From positions 1-61,439 of the forward strand of contig CAADHD010000009.1 in assembly GCA_900696575.1 (NCBI GenBank): a stretch of DNA of 61,439 nt. The letters run 5' to 3'. The translations under genes and the position numbers were made by a program. Under the pieces are notes generated by a model. It was not told the origin of the DNA and did not search any database. It worked only from the letters and a program-made list of their open reading frames with translations. This DNA is from an uncultured Bacteroidota bacterium (GTDB lineage: Bacteria > Bacteroidota > Bacteroidia > AKYH767-A > OLB10). Numbering within the stretch: position 1 is the first letter of the stretch; each line of letters starts with the position of its first letter. Shown here in pieces: positions 36,136-45,512 of this stretch.

Positions 36136-38439
36136 ATGAAATTTTTTTCGCGCATGGCTGCTTCATTGGCAGCAACTTTTCTGTTAATCAACTTCGGGGC
36201 TAACGGTCAGGGAACCGTTCGCGGTTTTGTGTATGACAAAGCAACGGGCGAGCCTATGCTCTTTGTCAATGTGTTTCTCAAAGGCACAGCTTACGGAGTA
36301 GCTACGGATATAAACGGTTACTTTTCCATTACACGCATACCGGCTGGTGAGTATGTGCTGATGAGTACTTCCATCGGGTTTGATACGGCACAGGCTGCTA
36401 TTACTATAACGGCTAACGAAATACTGAACAAGAAGCTTTACCTCAGCAAAAATGTTATCAGTCTGAAGCAGGTAGAAATTTCGGCTGCGAAGGAAGAAGC
36501 GAAAACGGAAGTGCAGATGTCGGTTACCAAAATAACACCGCGCGAAATAAAACAGGTGCCGGCTACGGGTGGCGAACCCGACCTGGCTCAATACCTTCAG
36601 GTATTGCCCGGAGTAATTTTTACGGGCGATCAGGGCGGGCAGCTTTACATACGCGGGGGTACACCTGTTCAGAATAAAGTGCTGCTTGACGGCATGACTA
36701 TTTACAATCCGTTTCACAGCATCGGGTTGTTTTCTGTTTTTGATAATGACATTATCCGCAATGCCGATGTTTATACCGGAGGGTTCAGCGCTGAGTTTGG
36801 CGGAAGAATTTCATCCGTTATGGATGTAAGCACGCGCGATGGAAACAAGCGCAGGCATGCAGGTAAATTTTCGGCATCTACTTTCAATTCAAAAATTCTG
36901 CTCGAAGGGCCTGTTAAAAAACTGGATGAGGAAAGCGGCTCGGCTACTTATCTTATCTCTGCCAAAACATCGTACCTCGACCGTACCTCGAAATCAATCT
37001 ACAAGTATGCCAACGAGGATGGACTGCCTTACCGCTTTAATGACATTTATGGTAAAACTGTAATGAGTGCCGGCAAGGGAAGCAAGGTGAGTTTTTTCGG
37101 ATTTCATTTTACGGATGATGTGGATTACGAAGCATCAGACTTCGGATGGAAAAGTACCGGTGGCGGAACTAATTTTATTCTTGTGCCCGAAGGAACGGCC
37201 GTATTGATTGAAGGAACGGTTGATTATTCTCAATACAAAATGACGCTGCAGCAGGCCGATGAAAAGGAGCGCAGCAGCCTTGTAAATGGTTTCGGGGTGG
37301 GTGTGAACTTCGGATATTTTCTGGGAAAGGATCAGATCAAATTCGGATTTGAAGGCAGCGGATATAAAACCGATTTCACGTATTACAATTACAACGATGC
37401 AAAACTTTCGCAGGTTGAAAACACAACAGAGTTTGCGGGTTATGTAAAGTATCGTCATTCAGGAAAGCGCGTAGTGCTTGACCCGAGTGTGAGGGTTACA
37501 TATTACTCATCGCTTGCCGAGTTTGCATTGGAACCACGCATGGGTTTAAAATGGAATGTAGCAGATAAATTCAGGATAAAAGCAGCCGGAGGTTTTTATA
37601 CGCAGAATTTAATGGCAGCCGTATCAGACCGCGATGTGGTGAACCTGTTTTACGGATTCCTTTCCGGCCCCGAAGATTTGCCGAAGAAATTTAAAGGCGA
37701 AGAAGTAACCAGCCGTTTGCAGAAAGCGCGTCATCTGCTGGCAGGCGCAGAGTTTGATTTGCCATACCGCCTTCAGCTGAATGTAGAAGGATATGTAAAA
37801 GATTTCAATCAGCTCACCAACATTAACCGCGATAAAATTTTTAACGACTCCCCCGATAACTTTGATAAACCCGAAGTGCTGCGCAAGAGTTATATCATTG
37901 AAGAAGGCTTAGCCAAAGGCGTAGATGTAACGCTGAAGTACGATTACAAGCAGGCTTACCTGTGGTTAGTGTATTCGCTCACGTATGTAACCCGCAATGA
38001 CGGAGTGCGCGAATACTTTCCGCATTTCGACCGCAGGCATAATATCAACCTGGTGGGTTCTTATACTTTCGGAAAGAAACTGAACTGGGAAGTGAATGCG
38101 CGCTGGAATTTCGGATCGAGTTTCCCGTTTACGCTTACTCAGGGTTTTTTTGAATATCTCAACTTTCAGCAGGGAATCAACCTTGATTACACACAAACCA
38201 ACGGCCTGCTCGGAATCATTTATGGCGATTTAAATACCGGAAGGCTGCCGTATTATCACCGATTGGATATTTCGGTAAAACGCACCTTTGCCATTGCCAA
38301 AAACTCAGACCTTGAAATCACAGGCAGCGTAATTAATGTTTATAACCGGAAAAACATTTTCTATTACGACAGAATCAGAGGCGAGCGTGTCAATCAGTTG
38401 CCGATTCTTCCGGCAATCGGGGCAAGCATTACGTTTTAA
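36136..38439 (+). CDS. TonB-dependent outer-membrane receptor
   Basis: The 767-residue exported protein has a signal peptide ending about residue 24 (FGANGQ). A CarboxypepD_reg-like domain follows (GTVRGFVYDKATGEPMLFVN). The plug contains YIRGGTPVQNKVLLDGMTIY and VYTGGFSAEFGGRISSV. The barrel ends in PILPAIGASITF with a terminal Phe. It is smaller than SusC proteins and has no SusD neighbour, so it resembles receptors for metal chelates, vitamins or peptides; the ligand is not predictable. It lies 14 bp after the EVE gene and is closed by a strong bidirectional hairpin 6 bp after the stop. Confidence 0.92.
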   Translation: MKFFSRMAASLAATFLLINFGANGQGTVRGFVYDKATGEPMLFVNVFLKGTAYGVATDINGYFSITRIPAGEYVLMSTSIGFDTAQAAITITANEILNKKLYLSKNVISLKQVEISAAKEEAKTEVQMSVTKITPREIKQVPATGGEPDLAQYLQVLPGVIFTGDQGGQLYIRGGTPVQNKVLLDGMTIYNPFHSIGLFSVFDNDIIRNADVYTGGFSAEFGGRISSVMDVSTRDGNKRRHAGKFSASTFNSKILLEGPVKKLDEESGSATYLISAKTSYLDRTSKSIYKYANEDGLPYRFNDIYGKTVMSAGKGSKVSFFGFHFTDDVDYEASDFGWKSTGGGTNFILVPEGTAVLIEGTVDYSQYKMTLQQADEKERSSLVNGFGVGVNFGYFLGKDQIKFGFEGSGYKTDFTYYNYNDAKLSQVENTTEFAGYVKYRHSGKRVVLDPSVRVTYYSSLAEFALEPRMGLKWNVADKFRIKAAGGFYTQNLMAAVSDRDVVNLFYGFLSGPEDLPKKFKGEEVTSRLQKARHLLAGAEFDLPYRLQLNVEGYVKDFNQLTNINRDKIFNDSPDNFDKPEVLRKSYIIEEGLAKGVDVTLKYDYKQAYLWLVYSLTYVTRNDGVREYFPHFDRRHNINLVGSYTFGKKLNWEVNARWNFGSSFPFTLTQGFFEYLNFQQGINLDYTQTNGLLGIIYGDLNTGRLPYYHRLDISVKRTFAIAKNSDLEITGSVINVYNRKNIFYYDRIRGERVNQLPILPAIGASITF

Positions 38440-38445
38440 AAATAA

Positions 38446-38475
38446 CAAGGCAGCCCCGCTTGAGGGGCTGCCTTG
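38446..38475. terminator. Bidirectional terminator hairpin
   Basis: CAAGGCAGCCCC (38446-38457) and GGGGCTGCCTTG (38464-38475) form a perfect 12-bp stem with loop GCTTGA. It lies between the convergent receptor gene and the lipoprotein pseudogene; the flanking T-richness is only moderate. Confidence 0.8.
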
Positions 38476-38497
38476 TATTAATGAGTCTTTCAGGAAA

Positions 38498-39559
38498 TTA
38501 TTTTTTAGGACAGTCGAGGTAGCCGAGGTCTGCAGTACCATCAACATAATTGTTGTTTACGGCATCAACGGCATTGTTAAGTTGACTAACGGTATAAGGA
38601 GAAGCGCATCCGCCTAATTTTTTCTCAGCTTCAGCTAACAGTTGACCTACGGTCCATCCCTGAAATGTGCCTGAAGTAATTACACTATTTTTAAGCAAAT
38701 CAGTTCCTGCACCGAAGTTAGCATCATACTCATCAAACCCTACACTCAGTTTCAGAGCTACTACCTGGCCGGCAAACACCGTGATTTTGCTGTTGGTAGG
38801 ATTAACATAGCTTGCAGTAAGAACCTTAGGAGAACCACCCTGGGGAAGAAAGTTAGTTACAGCCTGTGCCGATGTTAGGGTAATTGTTTTTGTACAACCA
38901 ACGGTTAATCCTGCAGGGAAAGCAGCCGCAAAATTGGCATGAAGATAAGCGCCCGAATTATTGCCATTGGGAACTGCACCCCATCCGCCCTGAGTTTGAG
39001 TACGCAGGCCATCACATTTAGTATTACATTCCTGCATGCAATAATCGGAGTAGGTTCCGAATATCTCTCCGGGAAGTATGTTTCCTGCGCCCCAGGTATT
39101 GTCTTCGTTTCCATTCAAATCTGTTACACGAACGAATAAGGAGTAACAAACGCAAGCAGGAAGTCCTGCACGCGGAATTGTAAATTCATAACTGTTCTGA
39201 TTTACATGCAAAGGAGACTGATGGGGGAAAAGATCAATGTCAACATTACCATTACTGATAATGTCATCAATATTGTTGCAATCACCAATTCATAACCAGG
39301 CTTTTTTAACTAACCAGGGAGAGTTCGTTTCTACTTTTACATAGAAGTTATTCTCATCATTGGAAAGGGTAATGTTGCCGTAAGTACCGGCATCTTTTTT
39401 AATAAGATTTACATTTACTTCCTTACCGCAAATAGGCCGTTGCACCGATTTGGGATTAATTCCGCCTCCCTGAGGCGTTAAATCTTCTTTCTGGCAACTG
39501 CCAAAAAGAAATACGGTGGCTAAAGCCAATCCTGTTAAAATGTTGCTTGTTGTACGCAT
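38498..39559 (-). pseudogene. Lipoprotein of unknown function interrupted by an in-frame TGA
   Basis: The frame encodes a 353-residue protein starting MRTTSNILTGLALATVFLFG with the lipobox SC at residues 20-22 region. An in-frame TGA occurs at 39292-39290, after KKAWL, and reading resumes IGDCNNIDDIISNGNV in the same frame to the stop at 38498. The stop-separated halves share one frame, and no alternative frame is open, so a single nonsense change is the simplest view. The second half has many Cys (CVCYSLFVRVTDLNG, YCMQECNTKC) and a C-terminal cysteine-rich end. Other genes here use TGA as a true stop, so recoding is unlikely. Function is unknown. Confidence 0.75.
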
Positions 39560-39668
39560 AATTGCGTATTTGTTTTTTTGTTTCTGTAAGTAATTATGCA
39601 GGTAAATACAGGCAATACCCCCGATATTTGGGTGAATGAACAGACTTTTTTAGTGAATGACTGGAAAC

Positions 39669-40811
39669 TTAATCGTTCAGGATCTCGCGGGCGATGACAA
39701 GTTTCTGAATTTCGGAAGTTCCTTCGCCAATGGTGCAAAGCTTTGAGTCGCGGTAAAACTTCTCGGCAGGGAAATCTTTGGTATAGCCGTATCCACCGAA
39801 AATCTGAACACCTTCGGTAGCGCATCTTACTGCCACTTCCGAAGCAAAGTATTTTGCGATGGCGCTTTGGCGGGTAACTTTCTCTCCGCGGTTTTTTAAA
39901 TCGGCTGCCTGATGAGTCAGCATTTCAGCTGCCTCAATTTCTGTAGCCATATCAGCCAGTTTGAAAGCAATTCCCTGAAATTGTGAAATCGGTTTGCCAA
40001 ACTGCTCGCGTTGCTTTGAATAAGCCAGGGCAGCCTCGTAAGCTCCCTTGGCAATTCCAACAGACAGAGCAGCTATGGAAATTCTTCCACCGTCAAGCAC
40101 TTTCATTGCTTGAATAAATCCCTCGCCCGGATTTCCCAAAACATTTTCTTCAGGTATGCGGCAATCTTCAAAAATCATTTCAGCGGTTTCGCTGGCGCGC
40201 ATACCAAGCTTATTTTCTTTTTTACCGGCTTTAAATCCCGGTGTTCCGCGTTCAACCACAAATGCAGTGATACCGCGTGAGTCTAGCAGTTCACCGGTGC
40301 GGGCAACCACAACAGCTACATTTCCCGAAATGCCATGCGTTATCCAGTTTTTGGCTCCGTTAATTACCCAATGATCTCCGTCTTTTCTGGCAACGCATTT
40401 CATACGCAAAGCATCACTTCCGGTATTGGCTTCGGTTAACCCCCAGGCGCCAAGCCATTCGCCTGTAGCAAGTTTGGGCAACCATCTTTTTTTCTGCTCT
40501 TCATTACCGAACTGTAAAATATGTCCGCTGCAAAGAGAATTATGAGCAGCCATGCTCAAGCCGATGGAGCCGCAAACGCGTGCTACTTCAATAATGGAAT
40601 CAACATATTCATGATAACCGAAGCCGGCACCACCGTATTCTTCAGGTACAAAAACACCCATCATTCCAGCTTTTCCCATTTCATGAAATAATTCTTTCGG
40701 AAATTTCTGCGCTTCATCCCATTCCATCACATAAGGCTTAATATGACGCTCCGCAAATTCTTTTATGCTTTGTTTTACAAGGGTTTGATTTTCGTTCAGA
40801 ATAAAATTCAT
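39669..40811 (-). CDS. Acyl-CoA dehydrogenase
   Basis: This 380-residue FAD-dependent enzyme performs alpha-beta dehydrogenation of an acyl-CoA. It starts [20 protein letters not shown]. It contains [12 protein letters not shown] (FAD-binding motif) and [14 protein letters not shown]. The C-terminal part has [16 protein letters not shown] and GEGTSEIQ, whose Glu is the usual catalytic base. Length and helix order match short-chain or short/branched-chain members, but the chain-length specificity is not readable. No operon partner is present on the strand apart from a HhH gene 47 bp upstream in the same direction. Confidence 0.93.
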   Translation of the reverse strand: MNFILNENQTLVKQSIKEFAERHIKPYVMEWDEAQKFPKELFHEMGKAGMMGVFVPEEYGGAGFGYHEYVDSIIEVARVCGSIGLSMAAHNSLCSGHILQFGNEEQKKRWLPKLATGEWLGAWGLTEANTGSDALRMKCVARKDGDHWVINGAKNWITHGISGNVAVVVARTGELLDSRGITAFVVERGTPGFKAGKKENKLGMRASETAEMIFEDCRIPEENVLGNPGEGFIQAMKVLDGGRISIAALSVGIAKGAYEAALAYSKQREQFGKPISQFQGIAFKLADMATEIEAAEMLTHQAADLKNRGEKVTRQSAIAKYFASEVAVRCATEGVQIFGGYGYTKDFPAEKFYRDSKLCTIGEGTSEIQKLVIAREILND

Positions 40812-40857
40812 GAGTTACTATCTTTTCAGTGGCCGAAAATAGGGCATTCGGAAAAAA

Positions 40858-41772
40858 TCAGTTTATTGACAAATAAGGCGAAAGTTTTTGCCAGAGGCTG
40901 TCATTCATTGATGGCAGGCTGCGCAGCTCTTCAAGGTTTTTCAGATGAGGACTCAGGAAAAGTTTTTTTTCTATTTCACGGCACAATTCTCTTTTCAAAT
41001 AAGGATGATATACAGTGCGGCATTGAAAATTTTTAAGACTGATTTTTCGAAAAACAGGAGTACTTACCTTCAACTGATTTTTTATCTGTTTAAACACCGC
41101 TGAATCAATAGCGCCTGTTTCGAGCAGTTGTTCTGTAGAGGTGAATCCGCCTAATCGGTTACGGTAGTTCAGGATTTTATTGGCACGCCAGTCGCCTATG
41201 CCGCTGATGTCGGTCAACTGGCCATAAGTGCATGTATTCAGGTCATAAACCTCAAGCGGTTTTATTGATTTTTTTTCAGCTGCATGTTCTGAAGCGTATT
41301 TTTTTATTTCAGGAGCAGAATCAGGAAGTGTTAGGTATGGTTCCAAACGGAAGTAAAGTGCTGAGTCCATTCCGTAAATTTTTAACAAGTCTTTCTTCAT
41401 GTGGAACTTCCCTCCTTTGTTTACATAATTGATAATTCTTGAAGAAAGATATTCCGGCATGCCAAGGCTTTTGGCCATGCTGTCATTTATTTCATTTGGA
41501 TTAAAATAAAACAGCTCGATGGCCACCTCTCTTTTGGCTTTCCGGTTATCCTGATTTACGGAAGCAGCAGTCATGGCTTTCAATTTGGCTTCGAAAGCAG
41601 CTGCTTCTTCCAGGAATTTTTGATCGGGTTTAAGCTTTTCAGGCTGATAGAAAAAACGGAAGTAAGTAAGCCAGCCGATTAATAAACAACAAATAAGCAG
41701 TAGCAGGAAAGCGCCATTACGTTCTTTTCTGTTAAATGTAAAATAGTCTTTCCAGACAGAGCGCAATGACAT
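40858..41772 (-). CDS. Helix-hairpin-helix (ComEA-like) membrane-anchored protein
   Basis: This 304-residue protein has one N-terminal transmembrane segment (about residues 18-40, LLLICCLLIGWLTYF). Its soluble part contains several helix-hairpin-helix motifs. One is YDLNTCTYGQLTDISGIGDW with RANKILNYRNRLGGF, typical of ComEA/PulK-like DNA-binding HhH pairs. An earlier VELFYFNPNEINDS..GMPEYLSSRI and the terminal SLPSMNDSLWQKLSP are further copies. It may bind DNA on the outer face of the inner membrane, but transformation genes are absent. It is common and little studied in Bacteroidetes. Confidence 0.8.
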   Translation of the reverse strand: MSLRSVWKDYFTFNRKERNGAFLLLLICCLLIGWLTYFRFFYQPEKLKPDQKFLEEAAAFEAKLKAMTAASVNQDNRKAKREVAIELFYFNPNEINDSMAKSLGMPEYLSSRIINYVNKGGKFHMKKDLLKIYGMDSALYFRLEPYLTLPDSAPEIKKYASEHAAEKKSIKPLEVYDLNTCTYGQLTDISGIGDWRANKILNYRNRLGGFTSTEQLLETGAIDSAVFKQIKNQLKVSTPVFRKISLKNFQCRTVYHPYLKRELCREIEKKLFLSPHLKNLEELRSLPSMNDSLWQKLSPYLSIN

Positions 41773-41818
41773 AAGGAAGTTAACCCGCTGTCAAAAGTAG
41801 AAAAATTGAAATCCGGTA

Positions 41819-42745
41819 TCAGAAAAGCATGAATAATAAAAAGAGCGAAATCATAAATGCGAATGCTCCGGCAATAAGGTAAAAGACTAAGATGAGCATG
41901 AACCGGAAGAAAGCTTTTAATAAGGAATCATCATACACTGTAATCATACTTCGCAACAAATACCATAATATCCATAAAGCAATTGGCCATTGAGGCATAC
42001 CGGGCCATAATTTCAAAAGCAAAAGCCCGATCATCATCAGCAGAAAAGCAAAAGAATGATAGTGATAAGCAAAAACAAGGTGGTCAATGTACAGGCGTTT
42101 TCTTCGCAGGTAAACCATTTTCATGATGAGTGCAAACACAGGCATGATTGCAAACATGATCCAGGGCAAGCGGCTTTTGTAATAACTCAAAAATGCCTCG
42201 CGGCTCATCGATTTTGTTTTCATGATATAGCGCAACACCAGCATATTCCAAAAAGTTTTTTCAAGTTGAATGCTGTCTGCAATTTGTTTCTCATCAGTAA
42301 TGCCGTTTTGCATTAATTCTGAAACCTGCCAATAATTTATTTTAGCGCTTCCAGCATTGATGGAAACTTCATTGGAATCAGGTGACTCATTCCTGTCTTC
42401 AGGTAAGGATATTTTTAGTTTGTTTTTGCTGTCAGTCAGAATGGAAAAGGAGATGAAATACAAAATCGTAATGGTTATAAACATCCTTGCCGGATGAACA
42501 TAATTTACCAATCGTCCGGTAACAAATTCTTTAGTAAGAAATCCCGGTTTAAAAAGCAGCGGGAAAATACTCCGGAAAGTTTTCGAGTCAATACTGAAAA
42601 ATCCAGTAACAGCATCCACCAGAATTGACCAGAAAGGCTGCCGCTTGTTTACATTCTCCTGTCCGCACTGCGGGCAGAAGTTTATACCCTTACCTGTAGG
42701 TGTTCCGCAATTAAGGCAATGATCTAATCGCTCAAGCTTTTTCAC
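41819..42745 (-). CDS. DUF3667 membrane protein with zinc ribbon
   Basis: The 308-residue protein begins with a four-Cys zinc ribbon (HCLNCGTPTGKGINFCPQCG) at residues 8-28. The conserved DUF3667 core follows (FWSILVDAVTGFFSIDSKTF and KPGFLTKEFVTGR). The C-terminal ~180 residues hold about five transmembrane helices. The family is uncharacterised; a membrane sensor or adaptor role is a guess. Its start overlaps the upstream gamma-carbonic-anhydrase stop by 4 nt on the minus strand, so the two are co-transcribed. Confidence 0.88.
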   Translation of the reverse strand: MKKLERLDHCLNCGTPTGKGINFCPQCGQENVNKRQPFWSILVDAVTGFFSIDSKTFRSIFPLLFKPGFLTKEFVTGRLVNYVHPARMFITITILYFISFSILTDSKNKLKISLPEDRNESPDSNEVSINAGSAKINYWQVSELMQNGITDEKQIADSIQLEKTFWNMLVLRYIMKTKSMSREAFLSYYKSRLPWIMFAIMPVFALIMKMVYLRRKRLYIDHLVFAYHYHSFAFLLMMIGLLLLKLWPGMPQWPIALWILWYLLRSMITVYDDSLLKAFFRFMLILVFYLIAGAFAFMISLFLLFMLF

Positions 42746-43266
42746 TTGTTTTCTTCCTTAAACCATGAAGAGTACAAAATATAATTATTGGCAATGCGCT
42801 CATTGAGGTGCTGATATACTTCGGGCGAAACCACTTTGATTTTACGGGCAGGCACACCGGCATATATGCATCCTTTTTCTACTCTCGTATTTTCAAGCAC
42901 CACGGCTCCGGCTGCTATAACGGCTCCTTCTTCCACTACGGCATGGTCCATTACAATAGCTCCCATACCGATTACCACGCGGTCGTGCAATGTGCATCCG
43001 TGTACAATGGCATTATGGCCTATACTTACGTTATTGCCTATCACCGTTTTTGCCTTCTGATAGGTGCAGTGAATAACGGCTCCATCCTGTATGTTTACTT
43101 TATTGCCAATAGTAATGGAATGCACATCGCCTCTTACTACGGCATGGAACCAAATGCTGCATTCATCGCCCATCACTACTTCGCCAACAACAGTGGCATT
43201 TTCTGCCAGGTAACAATCCCTTCCAAACTGTGGATGGATGCCGCGAACGGATTTAATAAGTGCCAT
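42742..43266 (-). CDS. Gamma-carbonic-anhydrase-family hexapeptide-repeat protein
   Basis: This 174-residue left-handed beta-helix protein has repeated hexapeptides (for example IGNKVNIQDGAVIHC, IGHNAIVHGCTLHDRV, IGMGAIVMDHAVVEEGAVI). The metal-binding His residues of gamma-carbonic anhydrases appear in VIHC, IGHNAIVHG. Length and the start MALIKSVRGIHPQFG fit the YrdA/PaaY branch, whose enzymatic activity is often unproven. It overlaps DUF3667 by 4 nt at its 3' end. TATCTTTA, one base off the -7 motif, lies near the ATG. Confidence 0.93.
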   Translation of the reverse strand: MALIKSVRGIHPQFGRDCYLAENATVVGEVVMGDECSIWFHAVVRGDVHSITIGNKVNIQDGAVIHCTYQKAKTVIGNNVSIGHNAIVHGCTLHDRVVIGMGAIVMDHAVVEEGAVIAAGAVVLENTRVEKGCIYAGVPARKIKVVSPEVYQHLNERIANNYILYSSWFKEENK

Positions 43267-43353
43267 AACTTTTATTTCGGGTTAAAGATAAAATGACAGA
43301 ACGTATTAGGGCTATTCATTTAAAATTAGAATTCATTTTTCCACATTTGCATC

Positions 43354-43869
43354 ATGCATTTAAAATACCCGGTTATTACAGCCATCCTTATTTTCTTTGT
43401 TATATTCAATTCCTGCAAGAAAGGCGAACAATTTCCTGTTGAACCGGCCATCAAATTTAAATCGCTTGAAAAGTTTACTGATGCTAATGGAGTGGATACG
43501 GCTTTGGTACTTTCTATCACCTTTACTGATGGCGATGGCGATATAGGTCTGAAAGCGGAAGATGTAAATCCGCCCTTCAATCCGGGAAGCGAGTTTTATT
43601 ACAACCTGTACGCCACTTATTTTATTGAGCAGGGAGGTGTGTTTATTCCGCTGCCGGTTTCGGCCGTAAATGGTTACCGCATCCCTTACATTGAAAACAA
43701 CAGCAGCAACAAAGCCATTTCAGGCGAAATAAAAATTGACCTTGAAATTCTCGGGCTTAACCTCATTGCTCCTGAAGGCAACTTCCGTTTTGAGGTTTAT
43801 ATCTATGACCGCGCTCTTCACAAGAGTAATGTCATTACCACCGATCAGATTTATTTGAAAAACCAATAA
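43354..43869 (+). CDS. Outer-membrane lipoprotein of unknown function
   Basis: The 171-residue protein starts MHLKYPVITAILIFFVIFN and has the lipobox SC at about residue 20 (NSCKKGEQ), so it is predicted to be a lipoprotein. The mature part is acidic with a DTALVLSITFTDGDGDIGL stretch resembling Bacteroidetes lipoproteins of unknown function, and a beta-rich C-terminus. CACATTTG, one base off the TAnnTTTG motif, lies 4 nt before the ATG. It is followed 12 bp later by a MORN-repeat gene, so the two are probably co-transcribed. Function is not known. Confidence 0.75.
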   Translation: MHLKYPVITAILIFFVIFNSCKKGEQFPVEPAIKFKSLEKFTDANGVDTALVLSITFTDGDGDIGLKAEDVNPPFNPGSEFYYNLYATYFIEQGGVFIPLPVSAVNGYRIPYIENNSSNKAISGEIKIDLEILGLNLIAPEGNFRFEVYIYDRALHKSNVITTDQIYLKNQ

Positions 43870-43881
43870 TCCTGAATACGT

Positions 43882-44580
43882 GTGAAAAGAATTTTATCAA
43901 CTTTTTTCTTCTTGTTTTTATTCCTGTCTGCCAGAGCGCAGATGCCGCTTATTGCCAAAGACACTGTGCTTACCCCCGATACCGGTGAAAAGGACTGGGT
44001 GATGTGCGAAATTTTTACTCATAACGGAGCGCTTTACCAGAAAGGCTATTTGTTTAAAAACAAACGCATGGGTGTTTGGCGTACATGGAATGCCTTTCAG
44101 CGTATAGCCTCCATTGAGGAATACCGCAACGGTGTTTTACATGGAGTGCGCTATACGGCCGATCAGAACGGCTATTTTGAATCGGAAGAGAACTATGTCA
44201 ATGGCAAGCTGAATGGCAAACGCACCCGGTGGCAGTATGGTAGCATGGTAATCCTTGAAGAGAATTATGTCAACGGTTTACTGAATGGAGAACGGAAGCT
44301 TTTTTACGAAAACGGCCATCCGCAGGAAGAAGCCATGTATAAAAACGGAAAGCGTGACGGAATAAGCAAGTGGTTTTATGAAACAGGATTGGTAAGTATT
44401 CAATACACCTATAAAAACGGAGCGCTTCACGGTCCTGCCGGCACATATTCGCGTACCGGAAAATTACAATCGGAAGGTAATTATGAAAACGACCTGGAAC
44501 AGGGCGAGTGGAAAGAATATGATGATGACGGAAAGGTAGTCAAGACCATTATTTATGACAAAGGAAATGTCATAAACTAA
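43882..44580 (+). CDS. Secreted MORN-repeat (YwqK-family) protein
   Basis: The 232-residue protein starts with GTG (giving MKRILSTFFFLFLFLSARAQ, a signal peptide). About eight MORN-type repeats of 23 residues follow (GVWRTWNAFQ, VLHGVRYTADQNGYF, LNGKRTRWQYGSM, LNGERKLFYENGHPQ, KRDGISKWFYETGL, ALHGPAGTYSRTGK, EQGEWKEYDDDGK). This is the YwqK antitoxin-like family by sequence, but in Bacteroidetes such proteins are numerous and their role is unknown; no toxin gene adjoins. It lies 12 bp after the lipoprotein gene on the same strand. Confidence 0.85.
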   Translation: MKRILSTFFFLFLFLSARAQMPLIAKDTVLTPDTGEKDWVMCEIFTHNGALYQKGYLFKNKRMGVWRTWNAFQRIASIEEYRNGVLHGVRYTADQNGYFESEENYVNGKLNGKRTRWQYGSMVILEENYVNGLLNGERKLFYENGHPQEEAMYKNGKRDGISKWFYETGLVSIQYTYKNGALHGPAGTYSRTGKLQSEGNYENDLEQGEWKEYDDDGKVVKTIIYDKGNVIN

Positions 44581-44684
44581 CCCGAAGAATCCGTAATCCT
44601 GTCTTTATAAAAGCATTCTTCCATTGAATTGGAGCAAAGGCGCCATTTAGGGCTGTGGGTGGCGGGTAGCCAATCTAAATAGTA

Positions 44685-45392
44685 TTAATTGGTCACATAC
44701 TTCATCAGCGTGCGCTTGGCAAGCGGAAGCATGGTTTCTTCTACCGGAATGAAGATGGAAGACTCAACGGCATAGGTGGCAGGATTCGGAAAATTTTTGT
44801 TGTAGCGTATCAGTTCCTGTTTGATGCTGTCAATGGTTAAAGCAATGGAAAGGGTAAAATCGGCAATGTGGCGTGTATAAATGCTGCGGAATTTTTCATT
44901 CGGATTTTCAAAAATCGTAACCTGATATTCGTAAACCCGCGTGTTCTTAGTTCCGGGTACCAGCAAAATGATATACCCTTCGTTCACATGGAGCGGAACA
45001 ACGCCTACCGGGTAAATGCTGATTTTTGATTCAATGAATTCGTAAAGCTGTTTGCCGTCAGCTAAATATTTTTCAAACTGAGGAATGGAGAAAGAGATGA
45101 TGCTTTCAATTTCCTGCATCAGCGCATCGTCTTCCATCAGCTTATCATACATCAGTTTAAAGTTTTTAAGATCAGCACCTGAAAGTCTTTCGGGAAACGA
45201 GTCGTAAATGTTTTGCTTGTTTTTCTTCAGTGCTACAGCATTACGGTAATGCTCTACCAATTCGCTGAGCGATGGATACAGTTTGTGTAAATTGAAATTT
45301 TCACTTACATGATGTAGCCATGCAAGCAACACATACTTTTTGTATTCAAAATCAATGTGCTTTTCGGTAATCCAGTTTTTGCTGAGTTCCAT
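44685..45392 (-). CDS. Conserved hypothetical cytoplasmic protein
   Basis: The 235-residue protein has no signal peptide or membrane helix. The N-terminal half is helix-rich (ELSKNWITEKHIDFEYKKYV), and the C-terminal half is a mixed alpha/beta part (FIESKISIYPVGVVPLHVNE, IYTRHIADFTLSI). I recognise it as a Bacteroidetes-type hypothetical with no known domain. It stands alone between two plus-strand genes, with about 100 bp of non-coding sequence on either side. Codon use does not look unlike that of its neighbours. Function is not claimed. Confidence 0.65.
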   Translation of the reverse strand: MELSKNWITEKHIDFEYKKYVLLAWLHHVSENFNLHKLYPSLSELVEHYRNAVALKKNKQNIYDSFPERLSGADLKNFKLMYDKLMEDDALMQEIESIISFSIPQFEKYLADGKQLYEFIESKISIYPVGVVPLHVNEGYIILLVPGTKNTRVYEYQVTIFENPNEKFRSIYTRHIADFTLSIALTIDSIKQELIRYNKNFPNPATYAVESSIFIPVEETMLPLAKRTLMKYVTN

Positions 45393-45512
45393 ATTTCTGT
45401 TTTTACAAATTCCTGTTTAAAACTAAGATAACAATACGTCTGTAACGGCTTTTTGTTTGTTCAATTTTACAAGCAAAATTAAAGTCACTTACACAAAAAT
45501 AAATCACTTGAA

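Noticed and set aside
39286-39296. Genome-wide reassignment of TGA
   Set aside because: Several well-supported genes (phoH, nrdA, hutG, hutI, and the HIT neighbourhood) use TGA or TAA as normal terminal stops with correct protein ends.
43882-44580. Toxin-antitoxin module based on the YwqK antitoxin name
   Set aside because: The protein has a signal peptide, and no toxin gene adjoins; the name reflects only the MORN-like repeats.
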